Source: CALEMW01 sp035447065
GTDB taxonomy: Bacteria > Krumholzibacteriota > Krumholzibacteriia > LZORAL124-64-63
DNA length: 64,000 nucleotides
Direction of reading: 5' to 3'
Assembly (NCBI GenBank): GCA_035447065.1
Contig: DAOTGJ010000007.1
Coordinates: 53,494-117,493, forward strand
Each line of letters begins with the position of its first letter. Position 1 is the first letter of the stretch. Positions 1-8,222 of the stretch are shown here, piece after piece. The translations under genes were made by a program, and so were the position numbers. A model generated the notes under the pieces. It saw only the letters and a program-made list of their open reading frames with translations. It made no database searches and was not told the DNA's origin.

Positions 1-93
1 GCGTCGGCGCAAGGGTCCGTCCTCGGTCGGGGACTGGGGCGTTCCGTCGCGCTGAAGATGGGGCCGGAGACCGGATCCGGTCAAGGGAGAGGA

Positions 94-169
94 TGGTCGG
101 GGCGGTGGGATTCGAACCCACGGTCTTCCGCGTATAAGGCGGCTGCCTTCACCGCTTGGCCACACCCCG
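94..169 (-). tRNA. tRNA-Ile, anticodon UAU (reads AUA)
   Basis: A complete 76-nt cloverleaf can be folded on the minus strand. It has a 7-bp acceptor stem (CGGGGTG with CGCCCCG), a GCC/GGC D stem, a five-base variable loop, a 5-bp T stem around TTCGAAT, discriminator A and an encoded CCA. The anticodon loop reads CTTATAC, which places UAU at positions 34-36 and predicts decoding of the isoleucine codon AUA. The anticodon stem has four good pairs; the outermost is a G-A mismatch. Most bacteria read AUA with a CAU tRNA modified by TilS, so the UAU anticodon is the notable part. The tRNA call is firm; the isotype rests on my reading of the loop. Confidence 0.88.
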
Positions 170-183
170 AACGTCGCGAAGCC

Positions 184-205
184 GGGCGCCGCGGCGGCGG
201 CGCCC
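184..205 (-). other. GC-rich hairpin downstream of fadE
   Basis: A perfect 9-bp stem (GGGCGCCGC with GCGGCGCCC, GGCG loop) lies 50 bases after the fadE stop and just upstream of the tRNA. No U-run follows on the minus strand. It may help end the fad transcript, but it is not a classical intrinsic terminator. Confidence 0.35.
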
Positions 206-255
206 TCGGGTCGGCTTCACGATATTCGGCGGTGCGTCCGTTTCATGGCGTCGTC

Positions 256-2046
256 CTACAGGGGATACTCGCCGGCGTCGATCACCTTCTGCGCGATGGC
301 GTCGTGCAGCTTCTCCCGGTTCACGGGATCGTGCTTCACCAGCCGGCGCAGCCCGGCGCCCATGGTGCGCAGCTCGTCGCCCTCCAGGGTGTTGGCCAGG
401 ATCTGGCGCGCCTTGGTGCCCACGGTCTCCATGCTGTCGTGCACGGACAGGGTGAGCATGGCGGCCATGAGGCCGGCCTTGGCCTCGTCGCCGCGGCCCT
501 TGGTCTTCAGGGTGCGCAGCAGGGCGCTCTCGCAGGCGTAGGCCTCCATGACGATGTCCGCCGCGTCGGCCAGCACCTCCTGGTGGTCCTTCAGCCCGGC
601 GCCGAACTTCTGGGCCGCGATACCCAGGGCCGCCAGCGCCGTCTTCTTCATGTTGATGATGAGCTTGGTCTCATCCTCCAGGAACCCGGGTTCGCCCGGA
701 TCGCCGAACGACGGGATGCTGGTCAGCTCCTCGGCCACCTTCTGCGCCGCCTGCAGCAGGGGCAGCTCGCCCTTCATGGCCTTGCGCATGAGCATGCCCG
801 GCACCAGCATGCGGTTGATCTCGTTGGTGCCCTCGAAGATGCGGTTGATCTTCTCGTCGCGGAAGAAGCGCTCCAGCGGGTACTCCGAGCAGTAGCCGTA
901 GCCGCCCAGCATCTGCACGCCCTCGTCCGCCGCCAGGCGCAGGGCCTCGCTCGCGAACACCTTGATCATGCTGCACTCGATGCTGAACTCCTCCACCTTC
1001 AGGATGGACTGGAGGTCGTAGTCCGGCGCGCCCTTGTCCAGCGAGGCGATGGCGGCGTCCAGCAGGCCGGCGGTGCGGTACACCATGCTCTCGGCCAGGA
1101 ACGTGCGCGCGGCCACGTCGGCGATCTTGCTGCGGATCAGCCCGAAGGCGTTGAGCGGCTGCCCGAACTGATGCCGATCCGACGTGTACGGCACCGCGTG
1201 CTCCAGCACCAGCTTGCAGCCGCCGGTGGTGCTGGCGCCCAGCTTGAAGCGCCCCACGTTCAGGATGTTGAAGGCGATGAGATGGCCCTTGCCCGCCTCG
1301 CCCAGCAGGTTCTCCACCGGCACGGGGCAGTCCTCCAGGATCACCGGGCAGGTGCTGCTGCCCTTGATGCCCATCTTCTTCTCCTCGGGGCCCACGGTCA
1401 GGCCGCCGAAGTCCTTCTCCACCAGGAACGCGCTGAAGTGCTCGCCGTCGATCTTGGCGAAGACGATGAACAGGTCCGCGTACGCCGCGTTGGTGATGTA
1501 CTGCTTGGTGCCGTTGAGGATGAAGTGCGTGCCCTCGGCGTTGAGCTTGGCCGTGGTGGCGGCGGCCAGGGCGTCGCTGCCGCTGCCGGGCTCCGTGAGG
1601 CAGTAGCAGGAGAGCATCTCGCCGGTGGCGATGCGCGCCAGGTACTTCTCCTTCTGCGCCGGCGTGCCGAAGTAGACGATGGGCAGGGTGCCGATGCCGC
1701 TCTGCGCCCCGTGCGTGACGGCGAAGCTGCCGGCCCACGCCACGATCTCGCTCACGATCATCACCGTGGCCTTGTTGGCGCCCATGCCGCCGAAGGCCTC
1801 CGGCACGTCGATCATCAGCAGGCCCATCTGGCCCGCCTCCTTCAGCAGCCCCTTGCCCAGGCTGGTGTCGCCGGGGTACTCGAGCTGCTCGAGCACCGGC
1901 TCCACCTTCTGGGCCACGAAGTCGCGCGCCGCCTGGGCGATCATGCGCTGGTTCTCGTCGAAGTCCTCCGGGGTGAAGACGTCGGCGGGGTCGGTGCCCT
2001 CCAGCAGGAACTGGCCGCCGGTGGGATAGGTCCTGGTCTCGCTCAT
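256..2046 (-). CDS. fadE: Acyl-CoA dehydrogenase, FadE type with C-terminal extension
   Basis: This 596-residue FAD enzyme should oxidise acyl-CoA to trans-2-enoyl-CoA, the first step of beta-oxidation, in the cytoplasm. The order is the N-terminal helical, central beta and C-terminal helical domains of the family. The conserved segment ERFFRDEKINRIFEGTNEINR is followed by about 160 extra residues, as in Bacillus FadE and mitochondrial VLCAD/ACAD9. Ordinary short-chain dehydrogenases are near 380 residues, so the extension favours a long-chain enzyme. The ATG is preceded by GGAG. It lies 10 bases after fadA and is the last gene of fadN-fadA-fadE, the same gene set as the Bacillus fadNAE operon. 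The electron acceptor (ETF) is not encoded here. The family call is secure; chain-length preference is inferred. Confidence 0.93.
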   Translation of the reverse strand: MSETRTYPTGGQFLLEGTDPADVFTPEDFDENQRMIAQAARDFVAQKVEPVLEQLEYPGDTSLGKGLLKEAGQMGLLMIDVPEAFGGMGANKATVMIVSEIVAWAGSFAVTHGAQSGIGTLPIVYFGTPAQKEKYLARIATGEMLSCYCLTEPGSGSDALAAATTAKLNAEGTHFILNGTKQYITNAAYADLFIVFAKIDGEHFSAFLVEKDFGGLTVGPEEKKMGIKGSSTCPVILEDCPVPVENLLGEAGKGHLIAFNILNVGRFKLGASTTGGCKLVLEHAVPYTSDRHQFGQPLNAFGLIRSKIADVAARTFLAESMVYRTAGLLDAAIASLDKGAPDYDLQSILKVEEFSIECSMIKVFASEALRLAADEGVQMLGGYGYCSEYPLERFFRDEKINRIFEGTNEINRMLVPGMLMRKAMKGELPLLQAAQKVAEELTSIPSFGDPGEPGFLEDETKLIINMKKTALAALGIAAQKFGAGLKDHQEVLADAADIVMEAYACESALLRTLKTKGRGDEAKAGLMAAMLTLSVHDSMETVGTKARQILANTLEGDELRTMGAGLRRLVKHDPVNREKLHDAIAQKVIDAGEYPL

Positions 2047-2056
2047 GGTCGTCTCC

Positions 2057-3241
2057 TCAGATGGCTTCGAAGATGCCGGCGGCGCCCATGCCCGTGCCCA
2101 CGCACATGGTCACCATGGCGCGCTTGCCGCCGCGCCGCTTCAGCTCGTGCAGGGCCGTGGCCGTCAGCTTGGCGCCGGTGCAGCCCAGGGGATGCCCCAG
2201 GGCGATGGCGCCGCCGTTGGGGTTGATGCGGGGATCATCGGCCTGCAGGCCCAGGCGCTTGAGGACGCTCAGGCTCTGGGCGGCGAAGGCCTCGTTGAGC
2301 TCGATGACGTCCAGATCGCCGAAGCCCAGCCCCGCCTGCGCCAGCGCCTTGGGCGCGGCCTCCACCGGACCGATGCCCATGATCTCCGGCGGCACGCCCG
2401 CCACCGCGTAGGTCACGAAGCGCGCCAGGGGCTCCAGGCCCCACTGGGCCGCCAGCTCCGGCGTGGTCAGCAGCACGGCCGCGGCGCCGTCGCTGGTCTG
2501 GCTGGCGTTGCCGGCGGTCACGGTGCCGCCGGCCTTGAAGGCGGGCTTGAGGCGGGCCAGGGCCTCCACGGTGGTGTCGGCCCGCGGCCCCTCGTCCGTG
2601 TCCACGGTGAGCTCCTGCTCCCGCGGCACGCCCTTGGCGTCCGGCCGGCTCAGCCGGGTGGCCACCGGCACGATCTCGTCCTTGAAGCGGCCCGCGCCGA
2701 TGGCGTCCACGGCCTTGCGGTGGCTGGCCAGGGCGAAGGCGTCCTGGGCCTCGCGGCTCAGCCCGTCCTCCACGACCAGGCGCTCCGCCGTGAGTCCCAT
2801 GTTCAGGAACGTGGGCGGGTCCGCGGCCATGATCTCCGGGCTGGGCAGGTAGCGGTGCCCGCCCAGGGGCACGGCGGTCATGCTCTCGATGCCGCCGGCG
2901 ATCACCGCGTCGGTCCAGCCGTGGGCGATCTTCAGGGCGCCCAGGGCGATGGTCTCCAGGCCCGAGGAGCAGAAGCGGTTCACGGTCATGCCGGGCACCG
3001 TGTCGGGCAGCCCGGCCATCAGGGCCACGTTGCGGCCCACGTTCATGCCCTGCTCGCCCTCGGGCATGGCGCAGCCCATGATCACGTCCCCCAGGCGTTC
3101 GGGGTCCAGCTTGGGGGCGCGTTCCAGCAGGCCGCGGATCACCGCGGCGCCCAGGGTGTCGGGGCGGGTCTGGGCGAAGGAGCCCTTGCCGGCCTTCCCC
3201 ACGGGGGTGCGCAGCGCCAGGGCGACGACGACGTCTCTCAT
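2057..3241 (-). CDS. fadA: Acetyl-CoA acyltransferase (3-ketoacyl-CoA thiolase)
   Basis: This 394-residue thiolase should cleave 3-ketoacyl-CoA with CoA to acetyl-CoA and a shortened acyl-CoA, the last step of the beta-oxidation cycle. The acylated cysteine lies in NRFCSSG (about residue 91), the histidine in GHPLGCTG (about 350) and the second catalytic cysteine in CVGTGMG (about 380). The length is normal for the family. The start codon abuts a 100-N run, but the same start region is repeated after the gap. There it is preceded by AGGAGGG and lies 11 bases from the fadN stop, so the gene is intact and directly follows fadN. It forms the beta-oxidation multienzyme system with FadN. Confidence 0.94.
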   Translation of the reverse strand: MRDVVVALALRTPVGKAGKGSFAQTRPDTLGAAVIRGLLERAPKLDPERLGDVIMGCAMPEGEQGMNVGRNVALMAGLPDTVPGMTVNRFCSSGLETIALGALKIAHGWTDAVIAGGIESMTAVPLGGHRYLPSPEIMAADPPTFLNMGLTAERLVVEDGLSREAQDAFALASHRKAVDAIGAGRFKDEIVPVATRLSRPDAKGVPREQELTVDTDEGPRADTTVEALARLKPAFKAGGTVTAGNASQTSDGAAAVLLTTPELAAQWGLEPLARFVTYAVAGVPPEIMGIGPVEAAPKALAQAGLGFGDLDVIELNEAFAAQSLSVLKRLGLQADDPRINPNGGAIALGHPLGCTGAKLTATALHELKRRGGKRAMVTMCVGTGMGAAGIFEAI

Positions 3242-3397
3242 ANNNNNNNNNNNNNNNNNNNNNNNNNNNNNNNNNNNNNNNNNNNNNNNNNNNNNNNNNN
3301 NNNNNNNNNNNNNNNNNNNNNNNNNNNNNNNNNNNNNNNNNNGCCGGCCTTCCCCACGGGGGTGCGCAGCGCCAGGGCGACGACGACGTCTCTCATA
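3188..3397. other. False scaffold gap with 55-bp duplicated flanks
   Basis: One hundred N bases (3243-3342) separate two identical 55-base blocks, 3188-3242 and 3343-3397, covering the start of fadA. Identical ends of exactly 55 bases are what remains when two de Bruijn contigs that overlap by one k-mer are joined with a default gap. The 155 extra bases are best treated as an artefact. The real sequence would join 3242 directly to 3398. Confidence 0.92.
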
Positions 3398-3407
3398 TCC
3401 AACCCTC

Positions 3408-5783
3408 CTAGTTGCGCAGGGGCTTGCCGGTTTTCAGGATGCTCTCCATGCGCTCGAGCGTCTTGCGCTCGCCGCACAGCTTCAGGAAGTACTCGCGTTC
3501 CAGGTCCAGCATGTGGGCGTGGCTCACGGTGGTGGGCCCGGCCACGTCGCCGCCCGACAGGATCCGCGCCAGGTAGCCGCCGATCTTGTGGTCGTGGGCG
3601 CTCACGTAGCCCGCCTCCTCCATGTTGAACAGCACGCTCTCGGCCAGGGCCACGCCGCTGCGGCCCATGACCGGGATGGCGGCCTGGGGCACGGGCGGCA
3701 CGTAGCCGGCGTCGGCCAGGGCCAGCACGCGGTCCTTGGCCTCGGCCACGTGGCGGAAGCGGTTCAGGCTCCAGCTGTCCGACCGCCGCAGGTAGCCCAG
3801 CTCCGCGCCCTCCGCGGCGCTGGTGGCCACCTTGGCCATGCCGATGGTCTCGAAGGTGGCCTTGAAGGCGGGGAAGAGGTCCTTGGGATCCGCCGTGCGC
3901 TCCAGGTGGTGCTGGTACAGCCGCACGCAGCCGCCGCCCGCGGGCACCACGCCCGCGCCGAACTCCACCAGGCCGATGTAGGTCTCCGCCGCGGCGCGCA
4001 CCTGGTCGCCGGCCATGGTGATCTCGCAGCCGCCGCCCAGGGCCAGGCCGTGGGGCGCGGTCACCACGGGCACGCCGCAGAACTGCAGGCGGTCCGTGGC
4101 GTTCTGGAAGGCGCGCACGATCATGGCGATGTCCTCCCAGTTGCCTTCCATGGCCTCCATCATCAGCATCATGAGGTTGGCGCCGGCGGAGAAGTTGTCC
4201 GCCTGGTTGGCCACCACGATGCCCCGCCACTCCTTCTCCGCCAGCTCGCAGCCGGTCATGAGCATGGAGATCTGGTCCTGGCCCAGCACGTTCATCTTGC
4301 TGTGGAACTCCAGGCCCAGCACGCCGTCGCCCAGGTCCAGCAGGGAGGCGCCGGGGTTGCGGCGCACCTCGCGCCCGGCGGCGCGCAGGATCTCGAAATC
4401 GAAGGCGCGCGGGTCCACGGGCAGGTCGGCCATCACGCCGGGCTCGGCGGTGGGGGCCTTGCCGGGCTGGAGCAGGGTCTCGGCGCCGGCGTCCATCAGG
4501 GCGTCCACCCAGGCGGGCAGGGGACGGCCGTCGGCGCGCAGGCGCTCGGTCACCTTGCGGAAGCCCAGGGCGTCCCAGACCTCGAACGGGCCCAGGTCCC
4601 AGTTGAAGCCCCAGCGCACGGCGCGGTCGATGGCGTCGGCGTCGTCGCAGATCTCGCCCACGCGCATGGCGCAGTAGCTGAAGGTGGGCGCCAGCAGGTT
4701 CCAGAGCGCGTCGGCGGCGCGGCCCTTGGCCCACACCAGCTGGCGCAGGCGGGCGGGGAGGTCGTCCACGCTCTTGGCGGCCTCCAGCTCCGGGAAGCGG
4801 GCCTTGGCCTTGGCGCGGTACTCCAGGGCCTCCAGGTCCAGGGTGAGGAACTCGCGGCCGCCGTCGGCGGTCTTCTGCATGCGGTAGAAGCCGGCGCCGC
4901 TCTTGCGGCCCAGCAGGCCCTTGGCCACCATGGCGCGCAGGAAGGGCGGGGCGTCGAACACGTCGCGGGCCTCGTCGCCCTCAGCGGTGCGGTGCACGTT
5001 GTCCGCCACGTGGACGAAGGTGTCCAGGCCCACCAGGTCGGCCAGCTGGAAGGTGGCGGTCTTGGGGCGGCCCACGGCCGGTCCGGTCAGGGCGTCGATC
5101 TCCTCGACGGTCAGCCCCATCTCCTGCATCACCCGCATGGTCACCATCATGGCGTGCACGCCCACGCGGTTGGCCACGAAGTTGGGCGTGTCCTTGCCCG
5201 TGACGATGCCCTTGCCCAGCACCGCCTCGCTGAACGCCGCCGCCGCGGCCAGCACGTCGGGATCCGTGTCGGCCGTGGGGATCATCTCCAGCAGGGTCAT
5301 GTAGCGGGGCGGGTTGAAGAAGTGGGAGCCGAAGAAGCGGGGGCGCAGGCCCGCGGGCAGCACGGCGCTCATGGCGGCCAGCGAGAGGCCCGAGGTGTTG
5401 CTGCTCAGCCAGGCGCCGTCGCGCACGTGGGGCGCCGCGTTGCGCAGCACCAGCTCCTTCACCGCCGGATCCTCCTTGACCACCTCGATGATCCAGTCGG
5501 CCTCGGCGATGCGCGGCAGGTCGTCCTCGAAGTTGCCCGTCCGGATCAGGGCCAGCCGGTCCGCGGTGTACAGGGGCGACGGCTTGAACTTCAGCAGGGC
5601 CTGCACGGCGCCGTCCACCAGACGGTTGCGGGCGCGGGGGTCGCCGCGCTCGGCGTCGGTCAGGTCCGGCGGCACGATGTCGAGCACCAGCGAGGGGATC
5701 CCGGCGTTGGCGAAGTGGGCCGCGATGGCGCTGCCCATGACGCCGGAGCCGAGGACCGCCACCTTGCGGATCCGTGGTTGCAT
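3408..5783 (-). CDS. fadN: Bifunctional 3-hydroxyacyl-CoA dehydrogenase / enoyl-CoA hydratase
   Basis: This 791-residue fusion should hydrate enoyl-CoA and oxidise the resulting 3-hydroxyacyl-CoA with NAD+. The Rossmann fold comes first (GSGVMGSAIAAHFANAG near residue 10), followed by the dehydrogenase motifs SNTSGLS and GSHFFNPP and the C-terminal dehydrogenase domains. A crotonase domain (GLALGGGCEITMAGD) lies in the last 350 residues. Dehydrogenase-first order matches Bacillus FadN and is the reverse of E. coli FadB. I chose the ATG at 5783, preceded by GGGAG, because it directly precedes the Rossmann strand. The upstream open frame runs through the operator and promoter and should not be translated. 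It is the first gene of the fad operon. Confidence 0.93.
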   Translation of the reverse strand: MQPRIRKVAVLGSGVMGSAIAAHFANAGIPSLVLDIVPPDLTDAERGDPRARNRLVDGAVQALLKFKPSPLYTADRLALIRTGNFEDDLPRIAEADWIIEVVKEDPAVKELVLRNAAPHVRDGAWLSSNTSGLSLAAMSAVLPAGLRPRFFGSHFFNPPRYMTLLEMIPTADTDPDVLAAAAAFSEAVLGKGIVTGKDTPNFVANRVGVHAMMVTMRVMQEMGLTVEEIDALTGPAVGRPKTATFQLADLVGLDTFVHVADNVHRTAEGDEARDVFDAPPFLRAMVAKGLLGRKSGAGFYRMQKTADGGREFLTLDLEALEYRAKAKARFPELEAAKSVDDLPARLRQLVWAKGRAADALWNLLAPTFSYCAMRVGEICDDADAIDRAVRWGFNWDLGPFEVWDALGFRKVTERLRADGRPLPAWVDALMDAGAETLLQPGKAPTAEPGVMADLPVDPRAFDFEILRAAGREVRRNPGASLLDLGDGVLGLEFHSKMNVLGQDQISMLMTGCELAEKEWRGIVVANQADNFSAGANLMMLMMEAMEGNWEDIAMIVRAFQNATDRLQFCGVPVVTAPHGLALGGGCEITMAGDQVRAAAETYIGLVEFGAGVVPAGGGCVRLYQHHLERTADPKDLFPAFKATFETIGMAKVATSAAEGAELGYLRRSDSWSLNRFRHVAEAKDRVLALADAGYVPPVPQAAIPVMGRSGVALAESVLFNMEEAGYVSAHDHKIGGYLARILSGGDVAGPTTVSHAHMLDLEREYFLKLCGERKTLERMESILKTGKPLRN

Positions 5784-5812
5784 GGTCGCTCCCGGGGAAA
5801 AGGACTTGGAAA

Positions 5813-5828
5813 CTGAATGATCATTCAG
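5813..5828. promoter_or_regulatory. FadR-type palindromic operator
   Basis: CTGAATGATCATTCAG is a perfect 16-bp palindrome. It contains the TGAATGA/TCATTCA half-sites known for TetR-family FadR regulators of Bacillus and Thermus. It lies one base downstream of the fadN -10 box, so bound repressor would block initiation. The likely binder is the TetR protein at 5929-6546. Acyl-CoA would be the inducer by family analogy. Confidence 0.85.
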
Positions 5829-5829
5829 T

Positions 5830-5858
5830 ATTCTAGGCGGGGTCGCGAGATGTGTCAA
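5830..5858 (-). promoter_or_regulatory. Sigma-70 promoter of the fadN-fadA-fadE operon
   Basis: On the minus strand TTGACA (5853-5858) and TAGAAT (5830-5835) are separated by 17 bases. This is a near-consensus housekeeping promoter. The first transcribed bases fall inside the palindromic operator, and the fadN ATG follows about 45 bases downstream. Confidence 0.85.
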
Positions 5859-5928
5859 TGTCGTATTGACCGCGAAATCCTGCAATAACATGAGATTCCG
5901 GCCGAATGGTGCCGTGTGGGGGAGCGTC

Positions 5929-6546
5929 GTGGCTGAACGTCCATTCATATCCGGCGGCGCCCGCGAGGCCCGGCGCGACGACAAGCGCCACCGCATCCTG
6001 GACGCGGCGGTGGTGGAGATCGCGCGCAGCGGCTACTTCGGCACCACGGTGGCCCGCATCGCCCGCCGCGCGGGCGTGGCCGACGGCACCATCTACCTCT
6101 ACTTCGAGAACAAGGACGCCATCCTCACCGCGGTGCTGGACCGGGCCATGGACCGCTTCATCCGCCAGGGCGCCGAGGCCATTCCCGCCGCCGGCACGGC
6201 GCCGGAGCGTCTGGCCGCGGTGGTGCGCCAGCACCTGGAGCTGGTGGGCCGGGATCACGATCTGGCCGTGGTGCTCCAGGTGGAGCTCCGCCACAGCCTG
6301 CAGTTCATGGGGCTCTACTCGCGCACGCGCCTGCGGGAATACCTGGGGATCCTGGCCGAGGTGGTGGGCCACGGGCAGCGCGCCGGCGCCTTCCGCGCCG
6401 ACGCCGATCCCATGGACACGGCCAAGCTGATCTTCGGAGTGCTGGACCAGACCGTGACGGACTGGATCCTGGCCGACGACAACTCCCGCCTCGCCTCCCG
6501 CGCGGAGCCCGTCCTCGCCTTCATCCTCGCCGCCCTCCGACCCTGA
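5929..6546 (+). CDS. fadR: TetR-family transcriptional regulator, FadR-like
   Basis: This 205-residue protein is predicted to repress the divergent fad operon and release DNA on binding long-chain acyl-CoA. The N-terminal helix-turn-helix is clear (RHRILDAAVVEIARSG, then VARIARRAGVADGTIYLYF), followed by a C-terminal ligand domain of typical length. I chose the GTG at 5929, which has a GGGGGAG ribosome site five bases upstream. Alternatives are a TTG at 5866 and an ATG at 5890, which lack such a site. The adjacent palindrome with TGAATGA half-sites and the beta-oxidation operon support the FadR assignment; the ligand is inferred. It converges on the ssnA-like gene with about 38 bases between stops once the false gap is removed. 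Confidence 0.85.
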   Translation: MAERPFISGGAREARRDDKRHRILDAAVVEIARSGYFGTTVARIARRAGVADGTIYLYFENKDAILTAVLDRAMDRFIRQGAEAIPAAGTAPERLAAVVRQHLELVGRDHDLAVVLQVELRHSLQFMGLYSRTRLREYLGILAEVVGHGQRAGAFRADADPMDTAKLIFGVLDQTVTDWILADDNSRLASRAEPVLAFILAALRP

Positions 6547-6752
6547 GGCCGCTCTCGCGACGGGAGAAAAGCCCGGGGCGTCGTCTACACGGCTGACNNN
6601 NNNNNNNNNNNNNNNNNNNNNNNNNNNNNNNNNNNNNNNNNNNNNNNNNNNNNNNNNNNNNNNNNNNNNNNNNNNNNNNNNNNNNNNNNNNNNNNNNCTG
6701 AGGCCGCTCTCGCGACGGGAGAAAAGCCCGGGGCGTCGTCTACACGGCTGAC
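6543..6752. other. Second false scaffold gap with 55-bp duplicated flanks
   Basis: The blocks 6543-6597 and 6698-6752 are identical over 55 bases and flank 100 N bases (6598-6697). This is the same pattern as at 3188-3397, so the contigs overlap by one k-mer and nothing is missing. The region holds the converging ends of the fadR and amidohydrolase genes. Confidence 0.92.
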
Positions 6753-8089
6753 ATCTTGTCCCAGATGCGCTTGGCCGCGGCGCGGACCGACACGCCGTCG
6801 TAGGGGGCGGCGTCGCCGTAGTTGAAGCGCCGCACGCCGTCCACGTAGACCTCGCGGATGTCCCAGGGATGGAAGCCGAAGAGCAGCAGGCTGAGCCAGT
6901 TGTCGCCGGACAGCGGGCTCTTGTGGCCCTGGTTGCAGATGACGAAGTCGGCGGGGGCGCCGGCAGCCAGCGATCCGAAGGGTTCGCCGAAGAGCTCGCG
7001 GGCCAGGCGGTAGCCGCCCACCCACAGCTTGCGCGCGCCGCTGAAGCCCAGCGAGCCGCGGCCGCTCTCGTTGCCGCGGTAGAAGGAGGTGCGCATCTCG
7101 CCCAGCATGTTCTCGTCCACGCCGTCGGTGCCGAAGCAGGCGCGCTCGGGGAACTTCTCCACGCGGGCGCGGCCCATGGCGTAGTTCATGTTGGAGCGGC
7201 AGTTGTGCAGCAGCCAGCAGCGGCGATGCCGCAGCAGGACCAGCTCCTCGTCGGTCACGTCCACGCAGTGGGCCAGCAGGGTGCGCGGTCCCAGCAGACC
7301 GAAGCGGTCCAGGCGCTCCACCGGCGCAGGCCAGCCGCGGTCCAGGCAGAGCTCGCGGTCCGTGGTGCCTTCGCCCAGGTGCATGTGCACTCCCACGTCG
7401 AACTCCGACGCCAGCTCCGCGAGCTGCTCCAGGGTGCGGTCCTCCAGCGTGAAGCTGGCGTGGGCGCCCACGCAGCCGCGGAACCAGGGCACGTCCGTGG
7501 TGGACTCGTCGCGCATCCGGGTCAGCCAGCGGCGGTTCTCGGCCAGGGCGGTGTCGCGGCTGCCGGGGCCGCCGCGGTCCGTCACCTCGTAGCAGAGGGC
7601 GCCGCGCAGGCCCACCTTGCGCAGGGCGTCGGACACGGCGTCCAGGGAGCCGCCCACGCTCGTGAGGCTGGAGTGGTGGTCCAGGACCAGGGTGGTGCCG
7701 CAGCGCAGGGCGTCCCAGCCGCCGGCCAGGGCGCTCTGATGGATGGCCTCGCGGTCGAAGGCGCGGTCCAGCTTCCACCAGATCTCCGTCAGGGCCTCCT
7801 GGAAGCTGCGCGGCGTGGTGGCCGGCGCCGGCATGCCGGGGGCCATGGTCATGTACATGTGGGTGTGGCCGTTGACGTAGCCGGGCATGACCACGCGGCC
7901 GTCCAGGTCCTTCACCTCCGCGCCCGGGGGCGGCGCGAGGTCGCGGCCGCGGGCGGCGATGCGGGAACCGTCGATGAGCAGGTCGCAGCGCTCCACCTTG
8001 GGGTCGGGGGCGGCCTCCAGGTCCAGGGGGAGGTAGTCCAGGACGAGGGCGTCCTTCAGCAGGACGGGGGCGCGGCGGTCGGTGCTCAA
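6740..8089 (-). CDS. ssnA: Amidohydrolase of the SsnA / chlorohydrolase family
   Basis: This 449-residue metal-dependent hydrolase probably acts on a C-N bond of a small cyclic or amidine substrate. The metal ligands are visible in GHTHMYMT, followed by IWWKLDRAF, DHHSS, the histidine region (VHMHLGEG, LLAHCVD) and the aspartate in FGTDGVDENM. IWWKLDR and DHHSS are shared with E. coli SsnA, whose exact reaction is unresolved; it sits with selenium-dependent hydrolases there, but no such genes occur here. Translation appears to start at a TTG preceded by GGAGG seven bases upstream; no ATG fits. The gene stands alone downstream of the DUF4340 operon terminator. Confidence 0.8.
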   Translation of the reverse strand: MSTDRRAPVLLKDALVLDYLPLDLEAAPDPKVERCDLLIDGSRIAARGRDLAPPPGAEVKDLDGRVVMPGYVNGHTHMYMTMAPGMPAPATTPRSFQEALTEIWWKLDRAFDREAIHQSALAGGWDALRCGTTLVLDHHSSLTSVGGSLDAVSDALRKVGLRGALCYEVTDRGGPGSRDTALAENRRWLTRMRDESTTDVPWFRGCVGAHASFTLEDRTLEQLAELASEFDVGVHMHLGEGTTDRELCLDRGWPAPVERLDRFGLLGPRTLLAHCVDVTDEELVLLRHRRCWLLHNCRSNMNYAMGRARVEKFPERACFGTDGVDENMLGEMRTSFYRGNESGRGSLGFSGARKLWVGGYRLARELFGEPFGSLAAGAPADFVICNQGHKSPLSGDNWLSLLLFGFHPWDIREVYVDGVRRFNYGDAAPYDGVSVRAAAKRIWDKMSAV

Positions 8090-8165
8090 GGCGGTTCCTC
8101 CGGTTGGCTGCGGAAAGGTGTCTGCCCCTTGAGGATCGCGCCGCGAAGGAGCGCGATCAAGGGAT

Positions 8166-8202
8166 AAAAAACGACGCGCCCGGGGTGGTCCCCGGGCGCG
8201 TC
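8166..8202 (-). terminator. Intrinsic terminator of the gld-like operon
   Basis: A 13-bp GC stem (GACGCGCCCGGGG and its complement, short loop) spans 8173-8202. On the minus strand it is followed by six T bases. It lies 20 bases beyond the DUF4340 stop, which makes it the terminator of the four-gene ABC operon. Confidence 0.9.
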
Positions 8203-8222
8203 GGCAGGTTCCGCGTCCGCGC

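Noticed and set aside
58..2226. Very long open frames opposite most genes, such as this 722-codon frame antisense to fadE
   Set aside because: In GC-rich DNA stop codons are rare in the antisense frames. These frames have low-complexity Arg/Ala/Gly/His-rich products and no family motifs, while the opposing genes do.
3188..3397. Tandem duplication of the fadA start
   Set aside because: The copies are exactly 55 bases, separated by 100 N, and the same size recurs at 6543-6752. An assembly overlap explains both.
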